A stretch of 13,176 nt of DNA, from NCBI GenBank assembly GCA_963650135.1, contig CAVJLG010000094.1, positions 1 to 13,176 of the forward strand, in the 5' to 3' direction. A program made the position numbers and the translations under genes. Shown here in pieces: positions 1 through 6,589 of the stretch. The notes under the pieces are model-generated. The model worked only from the letters and a program-made list of their open reading frames with translations. It was not told where the DNA came from and made no database searches. The stretch's first letter is position 1, and every line of letters begins with the position of its first letter. The DNA is from HGM13006 sp963650135 (GTDB lineage Bacteria; Bacillota; Clostridia; Oscillospirales; Oscillospiraceae).

Positions 1-5
1 TCAGC

Positions 6-44
6 AAGAACTCCGGTTTTCTTGAGTTGAAAACCGGAGTTCTT
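6..44 (+). terminator. Long perfect hairpin, probable terminator of an upstream gene
   Basis: Bases 6-21 pair perfectly (16 bp) with 29-44 around a 7-nt loop. Only a short T stretch (43-45) follows, so the U-tail is weak for the + strand. It is the first of two hairpins 10 nt apart. The upstream gene it would serve lies outside the window. Confidence 0.6.
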
Positions 45-54
45 TGACAAACTG

Positions 55-90
55 AAAAGCCGGACTTTGGTTTCAAAGTCCGGCTTTTTT
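55..90 (+). terminator. Rho-independent terminator, second of a tandem pair
   Basis: Bases 55-68 pair with 75-88 (14 bp, GC-rich core GCCGGACTTT) around the 6-nt loop 69-74. The right arm runs into six Ts (85-90), which fits an intrinsic terminator on the + strand. With the hairpin at 6-44 it should insulate the 127-954 gene from upstream transcription. Confidence 0.8.
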
Positions 91-126
91 CAATTCTCTG
101 GATTTGTGAGATAAGGAGATGATCCA

Positions 127-954
127 TTGCGCTGGACGAAGAAATGCTTATCGGCAGTTTTGATTGCCCTAATCAGTCTGGGTATCCTGCTGCTCCTGAA
201 TCATTACAGCAGCTTAAGCGAGCTGGGGAACATCGCCTCCTTTGACCCATCCCAATATGATTTTTCCTATGAGTTGCAGACGTTTCAGCTCAAAAGCCAT
301 GACCGAAATTGGACGCTGTCCTCTGTTTCAGAGTATGATTCAGCTGGAGAATTGCAGTCAGAGCAGGTATTTTCTCTCGATTCAGAGGGAAATAGCTACT
401 ATATGAATGGTGAGGAGCGGCGGTATGTTTCGCATTACCCGAGAAAAGGGCTAAGCAGCCTTGCGGATTATCTTTCTGATTTCCGGTTATCCGAAGAAAG
501 CTTTGACCAATATGGCAGAATCGTTTTGAGAGAAGGCAGGCATCCGACCATACCGGAGCATTGCGAACGGGCGCAGTGGTATTACTGCCCCAATACGGAA
601 ACGGACGAACCCGATGCGCTTTCTGTGTTTGTACGAACAATTCGGTTTGTATCGACAGATGGAACGGAGCCGGTGAGTTATGGGGCGAACGATGAGCCGC
701 TGCTGGAATATAACACCTATGAGATCACAAATTTTGACCGATACGGTAATGAAACCTGTATCTGGGCAGAAGGAAAATGCTTCCTTCAAACGGATGGGGA
801 CGGCTATCTGGAGAAAATCATAGAAGAGAGTGAAGGAACCTATCGGGTGATTCAGGTGGACGATTCCGGAAAACCGCTGTGCATTGCCGTGTATCATAAG
901 GATAGCCTGGACTTGATAGCCTATCTATTGTATCAATATGAGACGATAACGTAG
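127..954 (+). CDS. Membrane-anchored protein of unknown function with YD-like motifs
   Basis: Not recognised as a named family; 275 aa. The start is TTG at 127, chosen because AAGGAG at 113-118 sits 8 nt upstream; the nearby ATG at 119 is out of frame. Residues 1-6 are basic (MRWTKK) and 8-24 form one hydrophobic segment, so the protein is probably a signal-anchored or secreted extracytoplasmic protein; no lipobox Cys is evident. The rest is polar and aromatic. A loose (Y/F)D-x-x-G motif recurs near residues 70 (YDSAG), 84 (LDSEG), 126 (FDQYG), 203 (FDRYG), 222 (TDGDG) and 244 (VDDSG), reminiscent of YD/RHS-type beta repeats but too few and irregular to assign. A sampled stretch is near 47% GC, lower than tex next door, so recent acquisition is possible. 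No convincing promoter was seen between the tandem terminators and the start. Confidence 0.75.
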   Translation: MRWTKKCLSAVLIALISLGILLLLNHYSSLSELGNIASFDPSQYDFSYELQTFQLKSHDRNWTLSSVSEYDSAGELQSEQVFSLDSEGNSYYMNGEERRYVSHYPRKGLSSLADYLSDFRLSEESFDQYGRIVLREGRHPTIPEHCERAQWYYCPNTETDEPDALSVFVRTIRFVSTDGTEPVSYGANDEPLLEYNTYEITNFDRYGNETCIWAEGKCFLQTDGDGYLEKIIEESEGTYRVIQVDDSGKPLCIAVYHKDSLDLIAYLLYQYETIT

Positions 955-995
955 GGCAAAAGCCGTTGGAATCGGCAGCCTGGGGGTTCGGCCCC

Positions 996-1024
996 TTGAC
1001 TTTTTGAGTTCGGCAACGTAAAAT
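996..1024 (+). promoter_or_regulatory. Sigma-A type promoter for tex
   Basis: TTGACT (996-1001) and TAAAAT (1019-1024) are separated by 17 nt; each box matches the consensus at five of six positions. The predicted start is near 1031, giving a leader of about 84 nt before the tex ATG. The leader contains the terminator-like hairpin at 1049-1078. Confidence 0.6.
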
Positions 1025-1048
1025 ATAAGCGCTTGAGCAAATTGTTTG

Positions 1049-1078
1049 GACCGCAAAGCATGCTTTGCGGTCTATTTT
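1049..1078 (+). terminator. Perfect palindrome with U-tail between two genes (terminator or tex leader attenuator)
   Basis: Bases 1049-1072 form a perfect 24-nt palindrome (arms GACCGCAAAGC and GCTTTGCGGTC) followed by TATTTTTG. It can terminate the 127-954 transcript, whose stop lies 95 nt upstream. It also lies about 18 nt downstream of the predicted tex start site, so it may terminate or attenuate tex transcripts as well. Confidence 0.7.
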
Positions 1079-1114
1079 TGCCTGAATTCTTGCACGAAAA
1101 CAGGAGGAACCCAA

Positions 1115-3286
1115 ATGGACGAAATGATTCGCATCCTTGCCGCCGAGCTGGGGAAGGAGCCAAAGCATATTGAAAACGTGGTGCAGCTTTTGGACGAGGG
1201 CAACACCATCCCGTTCATCGCCCGCTACCGCAAGGAGCTCCACGGGGCCATGGACGACACCACTCTGCGCACTCTGGAAACCCGCCTTAACTATCTTCGC
1301 GGCTTGCAGGAGCGCCGAGATACCATCCTCTCTTCCATTGAAGCCCAGGGAAAGCTGACCCCGGAGCTAAAGAACGCCATTGCCCGGGCGTCCACGCTGG
1401 CTGAACTGGAGGATATCTATCGCCCCTATAAGCAAAAGCGCCGGACCCGCGCCACCATCGCCCGGGAAAAGGGCCTGGAGCCCTTGGCCAATCTGCTGTT
1501 TGCCCAGAAGTCCGGTACCCCCGACCCCATGGAAGCGGCGAAGGACTATATTGACCCGGAAAAGGGCGTGAATACCCCTGAGGAAGCCCTCCAGGGGGCC
1601 GGCGATATCATTGCTGAGGAGATCAGCGACAGCGCAGCCCTGCGGAAAACCCTCCGTCTGGTGGTGCGGCGGCACGGAAAAATCCGCAGCCAGCAGACCG
1701 GCGAAGAGGATTCGGTTTATCGCCTGTACTATGACTTCTCCCAGCCCGTTTCCCGGATGCAGGGCCATCAGGTGCTTGCCATCAACCGGGGGGAGAAGGA
1801 GAAGTTTTTGAAGGTATCCCTGGAGCTGGATCACGACACCGCCATGCAGACCGTCTATCTTTCCAGCGTCAAGGGGCATTCCCGGGCAGAGCACTTCATT
1901 CGCGCTGCCGCAGAGGACGCCTATGACCGGCTGATTTTCCCGTCGCTGGAGCGCGAAGTCCGGGCGGATTTGACGGATTCCGCCTGCGAGGGGGCTATTG
2001 GACAGTTCGCCCTGAACCTCCGGCCGCTTCTGATGCAGCCCCCTGTCAAGGGCAAGGTCACCATGGGCCTGGACCCCGGCTACCGCAACGGCTGCAAGGT
2101 GGCGGTGGTGGACGGCACCGGCAAGGTGTTGGATACCACGGTGGTCTATCCCACGTTCAGCGAGAAGAAAAAGCAGGAGGCCATCCAGATTCTCTCCCGC
2201 CTGGTGGAGAAGGACAACGTGGAGCACCTTGCCATCGGCAACGGAACCGCCAGCCGGGAAACCGAGCAAATGGCGGTGGAGCTGATTCACAAGGAGGCGG
2301 AACGGGGCCGGAACGTCAGCTATATGATCGTGTCTGAGGCCGGGGCATCGGTGTATTCCGCCAGCCCTCTGGCAGCGGAGGAATTCCCGCAGTTTGACGT
2401 GAATCTCCGGTCTGCGGTGTCCATTGCACGGCGGCTCCAGGACCCCCTGGCGGAGCTGGTGAAGATTGAGCCCAAGGCCATTGGCGTGGGCCAGTATCAG
2501 CATGATATGCCCCAGAAGCGTCTGGAGGAGGCACTGGACGGCGTGGTGGAGGACTGCGTCAATGCGGTGGGCGTGGATGTGAACACCGCATCCCCATCTC
2601 TTCTGCGCCGGGTGTCCGGATTGACTGCGGTGACGGCTAAGAACATTGTGGCCTATCGGGAGGAAAACGGCGCGTTTACCACCCGGAAGCAGCTGAATAA
2701 GGTCCCTAAGCTGGGTCCTAAGGCGTTCCAGCAGTGCGCAGGCTTCCTGCGGGTGCCGGAGAGCAAGGACATTCTGGACAACACCGCCGTGCATCCCGAG
2801 TCCTACGGCGCGGCAAAGGCACTGTTGGAGCTTATGGGCTACACCCTGGCGGACGTGCAGGCGGGCAAGATCGGGGATTTGACGAAAAAGATCGAAGGCT
2901 ACGGCAAGGAAAAGGCCGCGCAGGAACTGGGCATCGGCGTTCCCACCATGGTGGATGTGGCGGCGGAGCTCATGAAGCCCGGACGGGACGTGCGTGACGC
3001 TTTGCCCAAGCCCATTCTCCGCACCGACGTGATGGAGATGAAGGACTTGAAGCCCGGTATGGTGCTGTCCGGCACGGTGCGCAATGTCATTGATTTCGGC
3101 GCGTTTGTGGACATCGGCGTGCATCAGGACGGATTGGTGCATATCTCCGAGATTGCGGACCGCTACGTGAAGCATCCCTCTCAGGTGCTCTCCGTGGGCG
3201 ATGTGGTGAAGGTGGTCGTCCTGGGCGTGGACGAGAAGAAAAAGCGCATCAGCCTCTCCATCAAGCAGGCGAAGAATGCGCAATAA
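1115..3286 (+). CDS. tex: Tex family RNA-binding transcriptional accessory protein
   Basis: Tex is a cytoplasmic nucleic-acid-binding protein linked to transcription and RNA metabolism; this copy has 723 aa, usual for the family. The ATG at 1115 is chosen because AGGAGG (1102-1107) lies 7 nt upstream; an in-frame TTG at 1046 would extend it through the leader hairpin and is unlikely. Visible domains: helical N-terminal Tex region (about 1-200, with YRPYKQKRRTRATIA near 102-116); YqgF/RNase H-like domain (about 313-445, LDPGYRNGCKVAVVD at 319-333 and GNGTASRETE at 375-384); helix-hairpin-helix region (about 485-550, VNTAS then GLTAVTAKNIV and KLGPKAFQQCAGFLRV); C-terminal S1 domain (about 645-717, GTVRNVIDFGAFVDIG and DGLVHISEI). 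No frameshift or missing domain. The 1049-1078 hairpin lies in its leader and a two-way terminator follows. Confidence 0.96.
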   Translation: MDEMIRILAAELGKEPKHIENVVQLLDEGNTIPFIARYRKELHGAMDDTTLRTLETRLNYLRGLQERRDTILSSIEAQGKLTPELKNAIARASTLAELEDIYRPYKQKRRTRATIAREKGLEPLANLLFAQKSGTPDPMEAAKDYIDPEKGVNTPEEALQGAGDIIAEEISDSAALRKTLRLVVRRHGKIRSQQTGEEDSVYRLYYDFSQPVSRMQGHQVLAINRGEKEKFLKVSLELDHDTAMQTVYLSSVKGHSRAEHFIRAAAEDAYDRLIFPSLEREVRADLTDSACEGAIGQFALNLRPLLMQPPVKGKVTMGLDPGYRNGCKVAVVDGTGKVLDTTVVYPTFSEKKKQEAIQILSRLVEKDNVEHLAIGNGTASRETEQMAVELIHKEAERGRNVSYMIVSEAGASVYSASPLAAEEFPQFDVNLRSAVSIARRLQDPLAELVKIEPKAIGVGQYQHDMPQKRLEEALDGVVEDCVNAVGVDVNTASPSLLRRVSGLTAVTAKNIVAYREENGAFTTRKQLNKVPKLGPKAFQQCAGFLRVPESKDILDNTAVHPESYGAAKALLELMGYTLADVQAGKIGDLTKKIEGYGKEKAAQELGIGVPTMVDVAAELMKPGRDVRDALPKPILRTDVMEMKDLKPGMVLSGTVRNVIDFGAFVDIGVHQDGLVHISEIADRYVKHPSQVLSVGDVVKVVVLGVDEKKKRISLSIKQAKNAQ

Positions 3287-3293
3287 CGGATGA

Positions 3294-3332
3294 AAAAACG
3301 GATGGTCTGAGCGGTTCAGGCCATCCGTTTTT
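3294..3332. terminator. Bidirectional terminator between tex and the DUF1846 gene
   Basis: Bases 3294-3310 pair with 3316-3332 (17 pairs including one G-U) around a 5-nt loop. The stem starts with an A run and ends with a T run, so it provides a U-tail on both strands. It lies 7 nt after the tex stop and 9 nt after the stop of the convergent minus-strand gene. Confidence 0.9.
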
Positions 3333-3341
3333 GTATGTGAT

Positions 3342-4826
3342 TTACTTGTGATACAGGCGGTTACTCTCGTATTTTGCCTCGCAGGAAACGTGAATGCCCA
3401 GGCTTTTCAGCAGGCTTTCGTCCTCCTGGCTCAGCACCACGGAGAAATGCGCCCCGCAGCCCTGGAGCCCGGACAGCTGTTCCTTGGCCTTTTGGGCGGC
3501 GGGATTGGTCAGGGCAGAGATGGTCAGGGCAATGAGCACCTCGTCGGTATGGAGCCGGGGATTTTTATGGGAGAGATAGTCGGTTTTCAGGGCGCAGATG
3601 GGCTCCAGCACCTGGGCGGAAATCAGGTCGATGCTGTCGTCAATGCCTGCCAGATGCTTCAGCGCATTGAGCAGCAGGGCAGAGGCAGCGCCCAGGGTCG
3701 AAGAGGTCTTTCCGGTGACCACGCTTCCGTCCGGCAGCACCATAGCGCCGGCAGGAGCCCCGGTTGCCTGGGCTTTCAGCAGGGCGGCGGACACAGCGGG
3801 GAAGATTTCCGGGGTGACCTCGGCCTGATTCATCAGGAGCTTTAGCTTGCTGACGGTGGAAGCGTCGCATTTGCCCTGAATCTGCTCCACACAGGCGGTG
3901 TAGTACCGGCGGAGAATCTCCATCCGGGACGCCTGGCAGCAAACCTCGTCGTCTACAATGCAGTTGCCCGCCATGTTGACGCCCATGTCCGTGGGGGAGG
4001 CATAGGGGCACTTGCCCTGAATCTTGGTGAAAATCGCCCGAAGCACCGGGAAAATCTCCACATCCCGGTTGTAGTTCACGGCGGTCTTTCCATAGGCCTC
4101 CAGATGGAACGGGTCGATCATGTTCACATCGCTGAGATCGGCGGTGGCAGCCTCGTAGGCCATGTTCACCGGATGCTTCAGGGGCAGGTTCCAAATGGGG
4201 AAGGTTTCAAATTTGGCATAGCCTGCGGTAACGCCCCGCTTGTGGTCGTGATACAGCTGGGACAGGCAGGTGGCCATTTTTCCGCTGCCGGGGCCGGGGG
4301 CGGTGACGACGATCAGCGAGCGGCTGGTTTCAATATAGTCGTTTTTGCCCAGGCCGTCGTCGCTGACAATATGGGCAACATCGGAGGGATAGCCTGCAAT
4401 GGGATAATGCCGGAAGCTGCGAATGCCCAGGGTCTGGAGCCGACGGAGGAATGCATCGGCGGCGGGCTGGCCGCTGTAGCGGGTGAGCACCACGCTGCCC
4501 ACATACAAATCCATGCTCCGGAACGTGTCGATCAGACGGAGCACGTCCTCGTCATAGGTGATGCCCAGGTCGCCCCGGACCTTGTTTTTCTCGATATCCG
4601 CCGCGTTGATGGCGATGACGATCTCCACATCGTCCTTGAGCTTCTGGAGCATCCGGATTTTGCTGTCCGGCTGAAATCCCGGCAGTACCCGGGATGCGTG
4701 ATAGTCGTCAAACAGCTTGCCGCCGAACTCCAGATAGAGCTTGCCGCCAAACTGTGCAATGCGCTTTTGAATCTGCTCAGACTGGGTTTTCAGGTACTTT
4801 TGGTTGTCAAATCCCACTGCCTGCAT
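3342..4826 (-). CDS. DUF1846 / UPF0371 family protein
   Basis: Recognised as a DUF1846 (UPF0371) protein from its N-terminus (GFDNQKYL, GGKLYLEFGGKLFDDYHASRVLPGF at about 27-51) and its full length of 494 aa, normal for the family. The biochemical role is, to my knowledge, not established. A P-loop-like segment TAPGPGSGKMAT lies at 175-186, suggesting nucleotide or phosphate binding (inference). Several Cys cluster in the middle (C273, C289, C296, C297). No signal peptide or membrane segment, so probably cytoplasmic. The ATG at 4826 has AAGGAG (4837-4842) 10 nt upstream. The gene looks monocistronic: its own extended -10 promoter lies at 4934-4942 and the shared terminator with tex at 3294-3332. 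A short copy of the window's palindromic element (4850-4905) occupies most of its predicted leader. Confidence 0.92.
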   Translation of the reverse strand: MQAVGFDNQKYLKTQSEQIQKRIAQFGGKLYLEFGGKLFDDYHASRVLPGFQPDSKIRMLQKLKDDVEIVIAINAADIEKNKVRGDLGITYDEDVLRLIDTFRSMDLYVGSVVLTRYSGQPAADAFLRRLQTLGIRSFRHYPIAGYPSDVAHIVSDDGLGKNDYIETSRSLIVVTAPGPGSGKMATCLSQLYHDHKRGVTAGYAKFETFPIWNLPLKHPVNMAYEAATADLSDVNMIDPFHLEAYGKTAVNYNRDVEIFPVLRAIFTKIQGKCPYASPTDMGVNMAGNCIVDDEVCCQASRMEILRRYYTACVEQIQGKCDASTVSKLKLLMNQAEVTPEIFPAVSAALLKAQATGAPAGAMVLPDGSVVTGKTSSTLGAASALLLNALKHLAGIDDSIDLISAQVLEPICALKTDYLSHKNPRLHTDEVLIALTISALTNPAAQKAKEQLSGLQGCGAHFSVVLSQEDESLLKSLGIHVSCEAKYESNRLYHK

Positions 4827-4849
4827 ATGTGTTTCTCTCCTTTTTTATT

Positions 4850-4905
4850 GGGGTAACATCGCGCAAATGCTGTCAGGCTCTTGCCGATTTGTGCGGTATT
4901 ACCCC
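4850..4905 (+). repeat. Palindromic leader element, copy A (short form)
   Basis: 56-nt inverted repeat: 4850-4868 (GGGGTAACATCGCGCAAAT) pairs with 4887-4905 (ATTTGTGCGGTATTACCCC) with one mismatch and two G-U pairs if read as + strand RNA. The ends match those of copies B-E, and CTCTTGCCGATTTGTGCGG also occurs in copy C. The central palindrome of the long copies is absent, so this is an internally deleted or minimal form. It ends 23 nt upstream of the DUF1846 start codon. Confidence 0.85.
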
Positions 4906-4933
4906 TTCGCTCTATTTTTACATGATCTTGTCG

Positions 4934-4942
4934 ATTATAACA
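4934..4942 (-). promoter_or_regulatory. Extended -10 promoter for the DUF1846 gene
   Basis: On the minus strand TGTTATAAT (4942-4934) is a perfect -10 box with the TG extension. No good -35 is present; that region is the T run of the argF terminator. The predicted start near 4927 gives a leader of about 100 nt that contains repeat copy A. Confidence 0.55.
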
Positions 4943-4954
4943 TAAAAACAGGGA

Positions 4955-4995
4955 GAAAAAAAGGGTACGCCGCAAAATAAGCTTGCAGCGTACCC
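4955..4995 (-). terminator. Rho-independent terminator of the argF transcript
   Basis: On the minus strand 4995-4988 (GGGTACGC) pairs with 4970-4963, extended by five more pairs after one mismatch, around a 7-nt loop. A U-rich tail (4962-4955) follows. It lies about 145 nt past the argF stop, after the hairpin array. Confidence 0.85.
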
Positions 4996-5016
4996 GATTC
5001 CAAATAAATTGAATCC

Positions 5017-5130
5017 GTCACGAAGTGACACATTCACCGACCCGAAGGGGCGATTTCACTCAGCACCTTCTGGGGCTGAATTTCACATGCCAAAGGCATA
5101 TTTCACTCGGTGTTTACACCGAATTTCACT
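5017..5130 (-). repeat. Array of five small hairpins with a conserved ATTTCACT linker (argF 3' UTR)
   Basis: Five short inverted repeats with different stems lie in a row: 5017-5029 (GTCAC/GTGAC), 5038-5052 (CGACCC/GGGGCG, one mismatch), 5061-5078 (CAGCACC/GGGGCTG, one mismatch), 5087-5099 (ATGCC/GGCAT) and 5108-5121 (CGGTG/CACCG). Each is followed by a near-identical linker: ACATTCAC, ATTTCACT, AATTTCAC, ATTTCACT and AATTTCACT. The period is 21-26 nt. Stem sequences differ while pairing and linker are kept. The array starts 10 nt beyond the argF stop and ends before the argF terminator, so it should be transcribed in the argF 3' UTR. Confidence 0.85.
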
Positions 5131-5140
5131 GGTGTGCGGC

Positions 5141-6139
5141 TTATGCTCCCAGCATAGCCACCAGCACCGCCTTAATGGTATGCATCCGGTTCTCGGCCTC
5201 GTCAAATACAATGGAGTTGGGGCCGCGGAACACCTCGTCGGTGACCTCGCGGATGTCGATGCCCTTGTCCATCCACATTTTTGCGGTTTTCGTCTCAAAA
5301 TCGTGGAAGGAGGGCAGGCAGTGCATGAACTTCACCTCGGGGTTGCCGGTGGAGGCGAGCATGGCGCTGTCGATGCGGTAGGGGGAGAGCAGCTCGGCCC
5401 GCTCGGGGATTTTGTCCTCCTCGCCCATGGAGGCCCAAATGTCGCTGTAGAGCACATCGGCGCCCTTGAGGCATGCGGGATCACTGCTGAGGCTGACGTT
5501 GGCGCCGGTTTCCGCGGAGACTGCCGCCACCTGCTCCAGCACCTGGGGCTCCACCTGGTCGATCAGGGTCTTGGGACCGTAGCCCACAAAGGTCATGCCC
5601 ATTTTGGCGCAGCCATACATCCAAGCATAGCACATGTTGTTGCGAACGTCGCCCACGAACACCACCTTGCAGTCCTTTAGGGGCTTTGCAATGTGCTCTT
5701 CCATGGTGAGCATATCCGCAAGAATCTGGGTGGGATGGTCCACATCGGTGAGGCCGTTGAACACGGGAACGCCGGAGAACTTGGCCAAATCCTCTACCAC
5801 CTTCTGGTCATAGCCCCGGTACTCGATGCCGTCGAAGAAGCGGCCCAGCACCTTGGCGGTGTCCTCCAGAGATTCCTTTTTGCCCATCTGAGAGCTGCCC
5901 TGGTCTAAGTAGGTCACCTGACCGCCCTCGTCGTGAACGGCGGTTTCAAAGGCGCAGCGGGTGCGGGTAGAGGTTTTTTCAAACAGCAGCACCACGTTTT
6001 TGCCCCGGAGGGTTTTGCCTAGAATACCGGCGCGCTTTTTCCGCTTGAGGTCATGGCTCAGGTCCAGGAGATAGCGGATTTCTGCGGGGGTAAAGTCCAG
6101 GAGGGTCAGGAAGGAGCGGCCCTTGAGATTCACTGGCAT
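5141..6139 (-). CDS. argF: Ornithine carbamoyltransferase
   Basis: Catalyses ornithine + carbamoyl phosphate to citrulline + phosphate in arginine synthesis, or the reverse direction in the arginine deiminase pathway. At 332 aa it matches the longer E. coli ArgI / ArcB-like OTCase group. Visible motifs: carbamoyl-phosphate loop FEKTSTRTR (53-61), KES region GSSQMGKKES (81-90), HPTQ (135-138), ornithine-binding D233 with SMG (237-239), and catalytic FMHCLP (271-276). All key residues are present. The ATG at 6139 has AGGAGG (6147-6152) 7 nt upstream; that site overlaps the ridA stop codon, so the two genes are almost certainly co-transcribed and translationally close. No other arg or arc genes are in the window, so anabolic versus catabolic use cannot be decided. 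The 3' UTR carries the five-hairpin array and a terminator. Confidence 0.96.
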   Translation of the reverse strand: MPVNLKGRSFLTLLDFTPAEIRYLLDLSHDLKRKKRAGILGKTLRGKNVVLLFEKTSTRTRCAFETAVHDEGGQVTYLDQGSSQMGKKESLEDTAKVLGRFFDGIEYRGYDQKVVEDLAKFSGVPVFNGLTDVDHPTQILADMLTMEEHIAKPLKDCKVVFVGDVRNNMCYAWMYGCAKMGMTFVGYGPKTLIDQVEPQVLEQVAAVSAETGANVSLSSDPACLKGADVLYSDIWASMGEEDKIPERAELLSPYRIDSAMLASTGNPEVKFMHCLPSFHDFETKTAKMWMDKGIDIREVTDEVFRGPNSIVFDEAENRMHTIKAVLVAMLGA

Positions 6140-6151
6140 ATGGGTTCCTCC

Positions 6152-6529
6152 TTACTTGACGCAGATGCACTCGGTTTCCACCAGAGCGCCCTTGGGAAGA
6201 GCGGCCACCTGAACGCAGGAGCGAGCCGGGGGGTTCTCGGGGAAGTATTCGGCATAGATGTTATTAAAGGTGGTGAAATCGGCAAGATCGGTCATGAACA
6301 CGGTGGTCTTGACCACGTTGTCAAAGGTCATGCCGCAGCTGGCGAGGACTGCCTTGATGTTGGCGAACATCTGGCGGGCCTGACCCTCGATGCCGCCTTC
6401 GGCCAGTGCGCCAGTCTCAGGCACCAGGGGCACCTGACCGGACAGGAACACCAGGTTGCCGCAGTCGATGGCATGAGAATAGGGGCCTACCGCTGCGGGC
6501 GCTTCTTTGGAAAATACGACTTCTTTCAT
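6152..6529 (-). CDS. ridA: RidA family enamine/imine deaminase
   Basis: RidA (YjgF/YER057c/UK114) proteins hydrolyse reactive 2-aminoacrylate-type enamines and imines released by PLP enzymes, in the cytoplasm, as trimers. At 125 aa this is standard length. Visible family features: GPYSHA (15-20, Tyr17), LSGQVPL (29-35), the conserved arginine R103 in PPARSCVQVAALPKG, and E120 in the C-terminal VETECI strand. These match the binding-site residues of active RidA enzymes, so activity is likely. The ATG at 6529 has an AAGGA site (6538-6542) 8 nt upstream. It lies 60 nt after the ABC-F gene with no terminator in between, and 12 nt before argF; pairing with argF fits metabolite repair next to amino-acid metabolism, although that link is inference. 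Confidence 0.95.
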   Translation of the reverse strand: MKEVVFSKEAPAAVGPYSHAIDCGNLVFLSGQVPLVPETGALAEGGIEGQARQMFANIKAVLASCGMTFDNVVKTTVFMTDLADFTTFNNIYAEYFPENPPARSCVQVAALPKGALVETECICVK

Positions 6530-6589
6530 AAAACGTTCCTTCTTTCAAAAGGTGATAGATGTTGGATATGGAATAATCGGAGGGAAAGG

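Noticed and set aside
44..72. TTGACA at 44-49 as a promoter for the 127-954 gene
   Set aside because: No acceptable -10 box occurs at 16-18 nt spacing; the region is occupied by the terminator hairpin.
955..1020. tRNA or tRNA remnant (GGGGGTTCGGCCCC resembles a T-arm)
   Set aside because: No acceptor, D or anticodon arms can be placed around it, and the stretch is explained better as spacer holding the tex promoter.
1367..3283. 638-codon open frame opposite tex
   Set aside because: Antisense shadow of tex with no motif and a His/Leu/Gly-rich composition.
5017..5130. CRISPR array
   Set aside because: The constant part is only about 8 nt and the variable parts are inverted repeats, not spacers; there is no 24-36 nt direct repeat and no cas gene.
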